Of a DNA stretch of 64,000 nt, positions 23,907 to 32,999 are shown one piece after another. The stretch's first letter is position 1, and every line of letters starts with the position of its first letter. Origin of the DNA: Polytrichum commune (lineage: Eukaryota > Streptophyta > Polytrichopsida > Polytrichales > Polytrichaceae). Location: assembly GCA_950295325.1 (NCBI GenBank), contig OX485809.1:24628144-24692143 (forward strand). Direction: 5' to 3'. The notes beneath the pieces were generated by a model. The model did not search any database. It was not told the DNA's origin and was given only the letters and a program-made list of their open reading frames with translations. Both the position numbers and the translations under genes were made by a program.

Positions 23907-24900
23907 CCCACCGAAGTTGGAAAGCAGTGAACTTGAGTGCGGCAAATTGAGCGAGGGATTGACGAGAGTAGAAGCCTGACTAACTTAGCTTAGCTTAGGA
24001 GAGAGAGCTAGGAGGCAAAGAAAAGGTGGAAGAAGCTTGAACCTTCCTTCCAACTTCCCTCTTGCGGAGTGCAGGTCTAAGTTACATAGGTGGAAGGACT
24101 AGAGTGCGATGTTCCCCAACTGGAGTTCTTAGAGAAATGGAGTCGATGAGAGGTGACTGTGCAGGCGAAGGTTCGGCGAGGTGATGGTGAAGGAGAGAGG
24201 TGGTGGGAAGGGCAGACGAAGGGGACGAGGAAGGCGTGTTGACTGGGCGCTGGTAACTTGGTAAATAGTGAGGTCCCAGTGTTACCAGGGCTTGTGTAAG
24301 TGTGGACACCCACCCGAGCTGGGAAAACAAACACACGCAAATTCAACCACACCATGTACACTAAATACTCCTATTACTGCGGCGCCACCCCACTAATTCT
24401 CTAGAGCCCACACTAATTATCCCCACCCACACCAACAGGACTCTGTTCAGTGTAGTTTTCTGTCATTATGGGCACCATTAATTAGAGCTGGAAATTAGTA
24501 TAGCATTGGAGACTCCCAATCAGGTCAGGAGGGGGCCCACTTGAGATGAATAAAAGCAGCAGTGGGGAGGTGGCGCAGCAGGAGGAGGACACGTGGCAGG
24601 TGTGGGGCTGCCTTCGTGGCGGCGATGGAAGGGCAAGGAAAAGGAAGGAGGCGGGCTGCCTGTGATTCTTCTTCTTCATCTTCTTCATCTTCTTATTAAT
24701 TTGGCGTCTGTCTCTCCTCTTAATTACTGAATTTGGCAGTGGCCTCCGGGCCAGGCTCTAGAGTGTAGGCTCTCCTGTCATGCATAATGCATGGATTAGT
24801 ATCTTCTAGCGTAGGGGTAGCCTGATTGATGAGGAGTAGCCTAGCGGAGCAGGAAAGAGCCTTCTATTCTGTGATTGAAGGGAGGAGTTTAGAATAGTAA
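22424..24900 (-). promoter_or_regulatory. Spliced 5' leader and promoter region of the clathrin assembly gene
   Basis: A pyrimidine-rich tract and GTGCAG|GCG lie directly before the ATG (acceptor ending at 22427, minus strand). A donor ATG|GTAAGTGATG occurs at 23679/23678 and another acceptor, TTCTTCCAG|GTTTGC, ends at 23558. This fits a 5' UTR with at least one, possibly two, introns. The exact leader exons are inferred. A long GA tract lies upstream at 23842-23904. No other gene is seen here. Confidence 0.5.
23842..23904. repeat. (CT)n microsatellite, (GA)n on the gene strand
   Basis: About 31 uninterrupted CT dinucleotides. On the minus strand, which carries the clathrin assembly gene, it reads as GA and sits about 1.4 kb upstream of the ATG near the putative leader exon. 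GA tracts can bind BPC/GAGA factors in plants; a role here is only inferred. Confidence 0.95.
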
Positions 24901-24957
24901 TGTTATTACAAATTGTGCTGGCCCCCAATCAGGCACACCTGCCGCGTAATGTGATTA

Positions 24958-25350
24958 CAGCATCCTCAGTCAGTCTAGGTAAAGCTCACTGCAAACCAAG
25001 ACCTATCTTGCTTAAAATTGCTCAAAATTTAGAGGGAGTGCACCAAATCTTGCTTAAAATGGACAGATCCTCCCACACTCCTCTAAATGTCAAAAATTTG
25101 GAGGGAGTGTGGGAGGATCTTTCCATTTTAAAGCAAGATTTGGTGCACTCCCTCTAAATTTTGAAAATGTGGTGTTTTCAATGAGGGATTTCACCTACGT
25201 CAAATTTTTACAATTCTTTTTTCTTGAGAAATATCTCACGTTTATTTAGGTGTGCTTCTAATGATGGTAATTTCAGTTTCTAATTTTAGGTCAGTCCAAA
25301 GATAGGTTTTGGTTTGCAGTGAGCTTTACCTAGACCGACTGAGGATGCTC
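24958..25350. mobile_element. PIF/Harbinger-like MITE with TTA target duplication
   Basis: A 393-base element flanked by TTA at 24955-24957 and 25351-25353. Long inverted termini: AGCATCCTCAGTCAGTCTAG at the left, and the reverse complement of its right end reads AGCATCCTCAGTCGGTCTAG. The match extends through GTAAAGCTCACTGCAAACCA. A second inverted pair inside (CACCAAATCTTGCTTAAAAT against its complement) makes it a double hairpin. The TTA duplication and GAGCATC-type ends fit PIF/Harbinger MITEs. It has no transposase. Confidence 0.85.
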
Positions 25351-25374
25351 TTACGTCGGTTTGTCAGCCGGAGG

Positions 25375-25605
25375 CAGTGATCGGGGAGATTTTTGGGCAT
25401 AATCGGTTGAGATCCTAGTGTTTGCAAGTCCAATCGGTTACATGTTGACATCTTCCGGTTTTCCTTTGTTAAATTGGGGTATATTCTATAAATTCCTCTA
25501 AATTGATTGGTAATTTTCATGCAGTCTTGAACTTCAACTGGTTATTTCTCGAATTCAACCGGTTCATCTGTGACTAACTGCCGATTCTCCCCGATCATTG
25601 GCCGG
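25375..25605 (+). repeat. AACCGGTT-rich repeat, forward copy
   Basis: Starts at GGGGAGATTTTTGGGCATAA and ends near GATTCTCCCCGATCATTGG. It contains TCCTAGTGTTTGCAAGTCCA, ACATGTTGACATCTTCCGGT, ATAAATTCCTCTAAATTGAT and TCAACCGGTTCATCTGTGAC. Adjacent to a second forward copy. Confidence 0.85.
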
Positions 25606-25611
25606 AGGAGT

Positions 25612-25835
25612 ATTCCAAACAGTGATCAGGGAGATTTTTGGGCATTATCGGTTGAGATCCTAGCTAGTGTTTGCAAGTGCAACTGGTTACATGTTGACAT
25701 CCTCCGGTTTTCCTTTATTAAATTGGGGTAGATTCTATAAATTCCTCTAAACTGATCGGTAATTCTCTTGAAGTCTCGAACTTCAACCGGTTATTTCTCG
25801 AACTCAACCGGTTCATCTATAACTAACTGTCGATT
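25612..25835 (+). repeat. AACCGGTT-rich repeat, second forward copy
   Basis: A near-identical neighbour of the copy at 25375-25605, in the same orientation. The pair is therefore either a tandem duplication or two insertions. It ends in GTAACTAAC-GCCGATT-like sequence. Confidence 0.85.
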
Positions 25836-25839
25836 CATA

Positions 25840-27190
25840 TGTAACTAATATGTTTGGGCCAAAAGTTGGCCCAAACATATTGCCAATGTCTAGAGTCTGC
25901 CATAACCACTCGTTTTAACCGCTCATTCCTCCTCATCTCTGGCACTCAAAACCAAGACATGTACCATGGCACTATTGGTTCCAACATGATCGAATTTCAA
26001 TCCCAACCTTATCGAAATTCTAGTACCCTACACATTGCCAATGGGGCCCTGATCGAGAATAGGCGCCTCTACTATATACATGGAAACTAACCCTAAGTGT
26101 CCAACTTAGGTTATGGTATCACCAAGGAATCGATAGTGCCATGACACAAAGTCAACATAACAATAATGACAATGATGACGATATGGTATGTGCGAGTTTG
26201 TGTTTTGAATGTTTTGGTGGATTGTTTTAATGTCAAAGGTTATAATACATGAGGGGGGGGGATGTGACAACAAGGAGGGAGATTTAAATTGAGCACATCT
26301 ACAACCTAGGGTTTATATAGTAGCTAAGTACAGTCCACCCTTGATAAATGTTACACTTATAAACGTTAACTCATTATATTTGTTAACAAAATCGTACTCC
26401 CCTCATATTGCTAACTAGAATGTTAACCATGTTAAATGTTAACAATAATTTACTCCCCTCTTTGTTAATTTGCTACTTATAAATGTTAACCTATGAAATA
26501 CATCCAATATTGTGTGATGACATCCATTACATTGACTCACAACCTTTCAGAGTGGCAAAAGCCACCAAATTTGACTTTTGTGATCAAATTATTCATCTAG
26601 ACTATATTGATTTTATTTTTTTTCATAAAAATAAAAGATTGATTTGATACACATATTTTTTATATGATAATTTTGCAAAACTCTCCCTCCATAATTGTAA
26701 TGAATTGATATTTGTTAAGCATTCAAAAAGCTCCCTTTATAACTGTTACAATGTTAACTCACTATAAATGTTACGAAAATTTTACTCCAAAGCCTAACAC
26801 GTATAGAGGGTGGACTGTAGCCGGTTCTTCCCCATTCATTGGATTATGCTCTTAGGGCACACAAGCCAAAGATTATGACCATGTAGTTGTGAGGGTCCTT
26901 GATTGTCATCCAATAACCCTTGATTCTCATGGAGGTGGATCTAAAGCAAAGACAACATCTATTTTCTCTATAAATAAATAAATAAATATATAATTTCTTT
27001 TCTTTTCATTAAAAATACTATGTCCTAGTCAAAAGGGGTGTGGCTTTGATACTTTTTTCTTGAACCGTCAATCAAGAAATTTCCATCCTTAAGTGACAGA
27101 TAACTCTAGTTCTCATTTATAAATCAATTTAGCGTTGACTGCCACTGGCAGACCACATGTCGATTTGCACTTATTAATGACTCTAATGTT
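25840..27190. other. AT-rich spacer, no gene seen
   Basis: Holds several weakly repeated blocks of the form AATGTTAACxxxxTTTACTCC (about 26340-26800) suggestive of an old decayed repeat, plus an isolated right end of the AACCGGTT family near 26818. No supported coding region. Confidence 0.4.
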
Positions 27191-27197
27191 AATTTAG

Positions 27198-27815
27198 ACG
27201 TGGAGATTTTTGGGCATGATTGGTTGGTTGCAGTGGTCAAGATTGAGGTCTTCAATGCCCTTCAAACGCGACTTGGCCCTTCAAAATATACCTCTCTAAA
27301 AACAACCCTTCAAAACGCAACCCCAAATTGGAAATGAAGACGACACTTGAAGTCCTCAATATAATTTGCGTGCCGTAAGAATCAACAAGCGTAGGGCATT
27401 GTCACTACAAGAAGTGGAGTTACATGGTGGATTCTTAATTCTACACATTATATTGGAAACATGTACCATATAATTCATGCACAAGTTTAACATGAGTTTT
27501 GTATTTCATTTCTATATTCTTGGAATGACATCTTGGATTTGAACCAACCCTTCAAGTGAAGAGCTGAAATTTGAGAGCCCTTCAAAATGAAACTCATACG
27601 AGGGCTTCAATCTTGAATATTGATTGGTTGAGATCCTATCCTAGTGTTTCCAAATCCAACCGGTTATATGTTGACATCTTTCAGTTTATTTTCATTAATT
27701 TTTGAGATATATTCCATAGATTCCTCTAATACGACCGGTAATTTTCTTGCAGTCTTGAACTTCAACTAGTTATTTTTTAAAGTTGGCGGGTTTATACGTA
27801 AGTACATTGATTACC
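27198..27815 (+). repeat. AACCGGTT-rich repeat split by an insertion
   Basis: The left part (27198-27226, GGAGATTTTTGGGCATGATT) and right part (27622-27815, GATTGGTTGAGATCC onward) together match the uninterrupted copies at 25.4 and 28.6 kb. The 395 bases between them belong to another element. Confidence 0.8.
27227..27621. mobile_element. Inserted element with 9-bp target duplication GATTGGTTG
   Basis: GATTGGTTG occurs at 27218-27226 and again at 27622-27630, and only once in undisturbed copies of the host repeat. The insert carries inverted sub-terminal blocks (TCAAGATTGAGG at the left, CTTCAATCTTGA at the right). A 9-bp duplication is most typical of Mutator-like elements. No coding capacity is seen. 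Confidence 0.75.
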
Positions 27816-28631
27816 CCAATGAATGAGAGATGGCGAATAATATGTGTGGGAAATTTGTGAAGGTGATACTAAATTTTTTTGCACAATGAAATCAGAGCAA
27901 AAGACCTAGGAAGCATTGTTCATCCCGACATTATTCACTAAAAATACTATTCATTAAAAGCATCAGCACTGTTCATCCTCACACCATCTACTGACAAGCA
28001 TGTTGTGTTTGCATAACATTTTTTTTATCGCTCTACAAGCACATGAGAACACACACTAGTTTTCTTGAAACATATGGTAAATGAACATTGTATTCATGAA
28101 AGAAAGAAAGAAAATTTATCACTCAGTCAAAACTACAGCCTTTGCTAATTTTGAGACTTCGCAAAATAGTGTGTGTTTTGGGAATGAGTACCACACACAC
28201 TAATTGGGATCACTTGTGTAGCCGTTGATTCTCCCCATCCATTCATTCATTGTTTGGAAGCCCTAAAAAAATTCCAAAGTTCTTGCACTTTTTTTTTCTA
28301 TATTTTTATATGCATTGGTCACACAAATCATTCTCATGGCTCTTGATTGGCTGCACTTTTCTCTGCACTCCTGTTGACGATGATGAGCCTGACCGAGACC
28401 CTGGACTCCGATTCAATTATTGGCCTTGTATGTAAGGCATGGGCTTGATATATATGCCACTTGTTCTTCTTGGTCTTCATCTTCTAATATTGGTCGGCTT
28501 TACCTCTTGAAGTTTATGCTTCGTTGTTCAAAAGGTATTATGAAATATCCACAAAATTGGACTCCCTTTGTTTAGTTATGGTTATCGGAAGTGCATGTTT
28601 GAATGATTCTTTAAGTGAATACATAAGGTAG

Positions 28632-28862
28632 ACCAGTGCCCGGGAAGTTTTTGGGGTACATTCGGTCGAGATCCTTGTGATTCTAAATCCAACCGGTTAC
28701 ATGTTGATATCTTCTGGTTTTGCTTTCCTTCATTTGAGGTAGATTCTTGTATAGGTTCCTCTAAAATGATCGGTAGATCTCCTGAAGTCTCCAACTTCAA
28801 CCGGTTATTTCTCAAACTCCACTGGTTCATATGTAACTAACCGCTGGTTTGTCCCCGAGCAG
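28632..28862 (+). repeat. AACCGGTT-rich repeat, forward copy
   Basis: Contains GGGGTACATTCGGTCGAGAT, AAATCCAACCGGTTACATG and CTTCAACCGGTTATTTCTC in family order, and ends at GTCCCCGAGCAGTGAGG. Confidence 0.8.
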
Positions 28863-29655
28863 TGAGGTAGACAAACATGTTTCTGACAACTTAAGCAATT
28901 TTGCATGAGTGCGGTACATGTTTGATATTAGAGTGATCTTTTTCATAAGCATGGAAGTTGAGATCACAACATTTAACAAAAATAAATAGATAATCATAAC
29001 TTACTTTTGAAGTATTGCAATTACAATTTATTTTCAAAGGCCAAGATTCTCCCCAAATCCATATTATTCACAACATGAGTTGACTTGATTTTGATAATCA
29101 GTAGACAAAAACTTGAGTACAGTCAATGTTGTTTTTAGGGACAACCCAAATTTGTGCCCTTTTTAACCTACTTTTCCATCACGATGAACTCTTCAACGGC
29201 TAATAAGACTCCTCTTTCACATGGTCGCTGTCTATTTCCAACATTCCAAATTGCAAAATGATGGCTACAAGTGTGAAACTTCACAACTTCAAGGGACTAT
29301 CATGTTAAGTATGATTGGGGCGGTTATTGAAAAAAATAGGTTTGTCTACGTTAAATCCTCCCAATTAGGTTCACTATTGAGTGTAGAGTAGTTAATAAAA
29401 TTTGAAGATATAGTCCAATCTCTTGTCAACATGTGTCTTTATGGTGTTTGTGCTCAGATCCATCTACTAAACCCCAATCACATAATCGACGTCCGACTAA
29501 GAAAAGTAACCGAAGAGCACCCACATTTCCTAGTGTAGCGTAAGGGTGAGTTTCCATAGAACTTGAGAAGCGGAAAGGTGGCGTTTGTTGTGATGTGTGT
29601 AGGTAGTGTGCTTTTTGGAGGTTGAGCCTTCAGCTTTTTGCTTTTGCAAACATGT

Positions 29656-29728
29656 AGGTGTTGTCTTTCTTGGGCAGCTCTTGAATCTTGTAGGTGTTGT
29701 CTTTCTTGGGCAGCTCTTGAATCTTGAT
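29656..29728. repeat. 36-bp tandem duplication
   Basis: Two adjacent, essentially identical units containing GTAGGTGTTGTCTTTCTTGG and GCAGCTCTTGAATCTT. Not associated with any gene I can recognise. Confidence 0.85.
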
Positions 29729-29857
29729 CCCACATTTTAAGTGTTTCAATTATATTCAAAACCAAATTTTGACCAAAGTGAAAACTGTGCTTCGTTTGAA
29801 GTTTATTTATGTATAGATACTATATCCCAAAATTGGGAACTTTGAATTCCGTGTGAG

Positions 29858-30060
29858 GGAAGATTTTTGAGCATAATCGGTCCAGATCCTGCTTACGTGT
29901 TGACATGTTTCAGCTTTTCTTCATTAATTTAAGGTAGATTTCCATAGATTCCTCTAGGACGATCGCTAAATTTCCTGAAGTCTTGAGCTTCAAATTGTCA
30001 TCTCTCAAACTCAACCAGTCCATCTTCAACTAGCGGTCAGTTTTCTCCGTTCATTGTTTT
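29858..30060 (+). repeat. AACCGGTT-rich repeat, diverged forward copy
   Basis: Keeps GATTTTTGAGCATAATCGGT, GATTCCTCTAGGACGAT and the TTTTCTCCGTTCATTG right end, but the central CCGGTT sites are mutated. It abuts the large inverted repeat that begins near 30075. Confidence 0.7.
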
Positions 30061-30074
30061 GTTTGATTTTTTTT

Positions 30075-30221
30075 TGTTGGCTCTGTCTATAGGACAGAGA
30101 CTATGCATCGACTTTTCTGTTTCAAGAGCAAATTTCCTAACCACTTTGCGTTCACACTTGGACGTTTCTTGTTCTTGCTATTTTTGGTCCATTTTATTTA
30201 ATGTGGATGTTGACTATAGTG

Positions 30222-30268
<47 letters not shown>

Positions 30269-31695
30269 ATTATAGTTTCTCCTAAAATGTATTGAAAAAC
30301 TCCTAGTTAAGTATAGTTATTTTGGTAGCTTCAATCGTTGACCTGCATTTGAGAAAATGGTGCACAAAATTCAAGAAAGTTTTGGTTATAGATATAGGAA
30401 ATAGCCATGGACTGGAATGAGCAAACTGGACAATTATAGTTGTAGTCTTTCATAAGAAAGGACAGAGCCTCACGGTTCTACCGTTTCCTTGTTTTGATTT
30501 ATTTTAAATATGGAATTAATGTAGTTCTCATTGAAGGTGCCTAGGTACTACAATATTACATGCTGGAATGGGTATTGTTGTTTATGAGAAAAAACCTCTG
30601 AGGCGACGTGGCCGCCTCAGAGGGCAACATTTCAGCAGGAGGCTCTAGGCCTCCTCCTCGACAAGTTGCACCGTAGACTAGGGATTGATGACATTAGTGT
30701 CCCATTGCCATTATGATCACACCGAATTTTTCATCTAGTTCTAGCTGTTAAATTTTTGGGGATTATGTTGAAAAATAAATGTTGGCCCATCACTTTTCAC
30801 ACTATTACAGTCAAAGATCCCAACGGATGGTGTTAGAATGGGTCGGTGTGATGAACCCCTCAGTGAAAACGAAATTGAGGTTTCTTTGGTGAACAACTTG
30901 CACTTGCAAGTAACTTTTGATGTGCTTCAACCCCTAATGTCCCACAAGGACATTTTAGTCCAAAAGGGTTGGATGGGGATGCAAACTAAACCATTTTCGC
31001 TCAAGTATTTGATGTGCCATAATTGCCTCTCATGTTTTGATACATCATAAGTTTTATATGTGCTCATCACACCTAAGAAGTTTCGACCAGAAGCTACGTA
31101 GTCTTTGAGTATGAGAAATTGTTCAAAATTTTGAAACTAAAAAAAATTGTTTGCATGGAGTTCACCAAGCTTGATTTCAAGACCCCACTCATACGGATGC
31201 GAACTTTAAGTCGATACCAGCAAGTTTGCTTCACAAAAGTTTCTTCTTTCTAACCTTGCAACCTTCATTTCATAACAAGAAAACGGTAGAATAGTGAGGC
31301 TCTGTTCTTTATTATGAAAGACTACAATTGTAGTTGTCCACTTTGCTCATGCCAATTCATGGCTATTCACTATATCAAACCTTTCTTGGATTTTGTGCAC
31401 CTTCTTCTCAAATACGGGTCAAGGATTGAAGCTACTCATTTATCACCCGAAATTTTTGAAATAAATAATCAAGAACTACCGAAATAATTATAGTTAACTA
31501 GATTTCTTTCAATGCATTTTAGGGAGCACTTATATATAAACTATAGTTAACATCCACATTAAATAAAGTGGACCAAAAATAACAAGAACAAGTAACGTCC
31601 AAGTGTGAACACAAAGTGGTTAGGAAATTTGCTCTTGAAACGAAGAAGTTGATGCATAGTCTCTGCCCTATAGACAGATCCAACAAACAAAGAAT
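30075..31695. repeat. 1.6-kb inverted repeat with about 425-bp arms
   Basis: The left arm (about 30075-30500) and right arm (about 31270-31695) are reverse complements over their length. CTGTCTATAGGACAGAGACT pairs with AGTCTCTGCCCTATAGACAG, AAGAGCAAATTTCCTAACCA with TGGTTAGGAAATTTGCTCTT, and GGACAGAGCCTC with GAGGCTCTGTTC. The left arm carries an extra (AT)n run at about 30221-30264. The spacer of about 770 bases holds a 29-base palindrome at 30595-30623 and a short unrecognised open frame at 30838-31050. A transcript would fold into a long hairpin. The element type is unknown. Confidence 0.85.
30595..30623. other. Perfect 11-bp-stem hairpin
   Basis: CCTCTGAGGCG, a 7-base loop ACGTGGC, then CGCCTCAGAGG. 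A second small palindrome (GGAGGC..GCCTCC) follows at about 30637-30655. The half-site GACGTGGCCGCCTCAGAGGG recurs as its complement at about 32748-32768, so it is probably a transposon end. Confidence 0.7.
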
Positions 31696-31890
31696 GTGTG
31701 TCACTATGTGGAAAAGGCTTGAACCTTCAGGGGTTAGGTAGACACATGCCTTCTACGATTACTTCCAGGAGGTGTGATCTCTTCTAAGAATCCAAACCCC
31801 CAAATCCACTAGCAAATATTGTACGAATACAACACCATAACCAGGACGAGGTCCAAATGATGCAATGCCAATTTGTGACGAATTCCAAAG

Positions 31891-32030
31891 CATAACATTA
31901 TTCACATCCATAACAATGTTCTGTGGGACTGATAGTATTCCATACAATATTCCCTATATTTCATAAAAGAAATATTCCTTGAAATATTGTCAGTCCCGCA
32001 GAACACTGTATGGATATGAATAATGTTATG
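31891..32030. mobile_element. Fold-back MITE, CATAAC type, copy 2
   Basis: CATAACATTATTCACATCCA at the left and TGGATATGAATAATGTTATG at the right, with inner inverted blocks TGTTCTGTGGGACTGA and TCAGTCCCGCAGAACA. Shorter (140 bases) than the copy at 4386-4562. Confidence 0.75.
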
Positions 32031-32399
32031 AGAACAAATGTGCAATCTTGTAGTACAGTTTATGTCGATGCGCACAAAATGGTTAGTAATGAGCAGTTAT
32101 TTATAACATTGACATTTTAACTATATCATCCCTTAAAATAATACTAGAAGTGTTTGTTTTAGGGGAATCTCGAACCATTTTCAAGCCTACAAAATAATGT
32201 GGGTGGTCATTGAAGAAGGTCGGTGTATGAATAAGACATGCCTACTTTATGGCAACGGCATGCAACCCGAGGGACATAAGTTGATACAGACAAAACCCTG
32301 GCCACGGTGGTTGAGGCTGCCCATGCAAGATCACACAGGACATGGTACGTCCTCAGCGGCTGTCACGCCCAGTGTCCCCGGACATTTTAGGGCACCATC

Positions 32400-32612
32400 G
32401 CTCTAAACCCTAGCGTAATGTTTCCAAGCCCAACCGGTTACAACGTTGTGGTCATGCGGGTTTTCTTTATTGATTTGAGATATATTAAATAGATTTTTCT
32501 TAAAGATGACGGGGGGTAGTTTCTCTAGAAGTCTTGAACTTCAACCAATTATTTCTCAAACTCAAACCGGTTCATTTGTAACTAGCCTCACTTGGTTCTC
32601 CCCCATTCATTT
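32400..32612 (+). repeat. AACCGGTT-rich repeat, 5'-truncated copy
   Basis: Begins at AATGTTTCCAAGCCCAACCG, lacks the GATTTTTGGGCATAAT start, and ends at GGTTCTCCCCCATTCATTTG. Confidence 0.75.
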
Positions 32613-32775
32613 GCTCATGCTCTTCATGGTGAAAATTGATCAACGGCGTCATGGTTCATTATTGGCAGTTTGTGTTTGTATCCATGAACACTTTTATGTT
32701 ATTATTAGTATTATCGAGGAGAGGCTTATTGTCCTTTCTGGAAATGCTGCCCTCTGAGGCGGCCACGTCACTTCC

Positions 32776-32798
32776 TAGGGTTAGGGTTAGGGTTAGGG
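32776..32798. repeat. Short interstitial TTAGGG array
   Basis: Just under four units of TTAGGG (CTAGGGTTAGGGTTAGGGTT onward). The usual plant telomere unit is TTTAGGG, so this is either a chance simple repeat or an interstitial relic. It is too short to mark a chromosome end. Confidence 0.6.
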
Positions 32799-32999
32799 CA
32801 AGGATAAATTTTACCTCAATTCTATATAAGACATGTGGGTGTTTGTCCATTCGTTCTTTTTTTATGTTCTTAACATCTACCGAATCTAGAACAATGAAGC
32901 CCGACAAAAATCGAATTGGAAATCGGACTTCCCTTGATTTAGTTATGATTATTAGAAGTGCGTGTTTGTTGATTCCTTAACTTGATACATAGGTTGTCA

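Noticed and set aside
23734-23979. Ser-Leu repeat proteins around 23734-23979
   Set aside because: They are translations of the CT microsatellite.
30838-31050. 70-codon frame in the spacer of the large inverted repeat as a transposase remnant
   Set aside because: No catalytic motif or similarity visible; too short to support.
32776-32798. TTAGGG units as a telomere or chromosome end
   Set aside because: Just under four units, internal, and flanked by ordinary repeat DNA on both sides.
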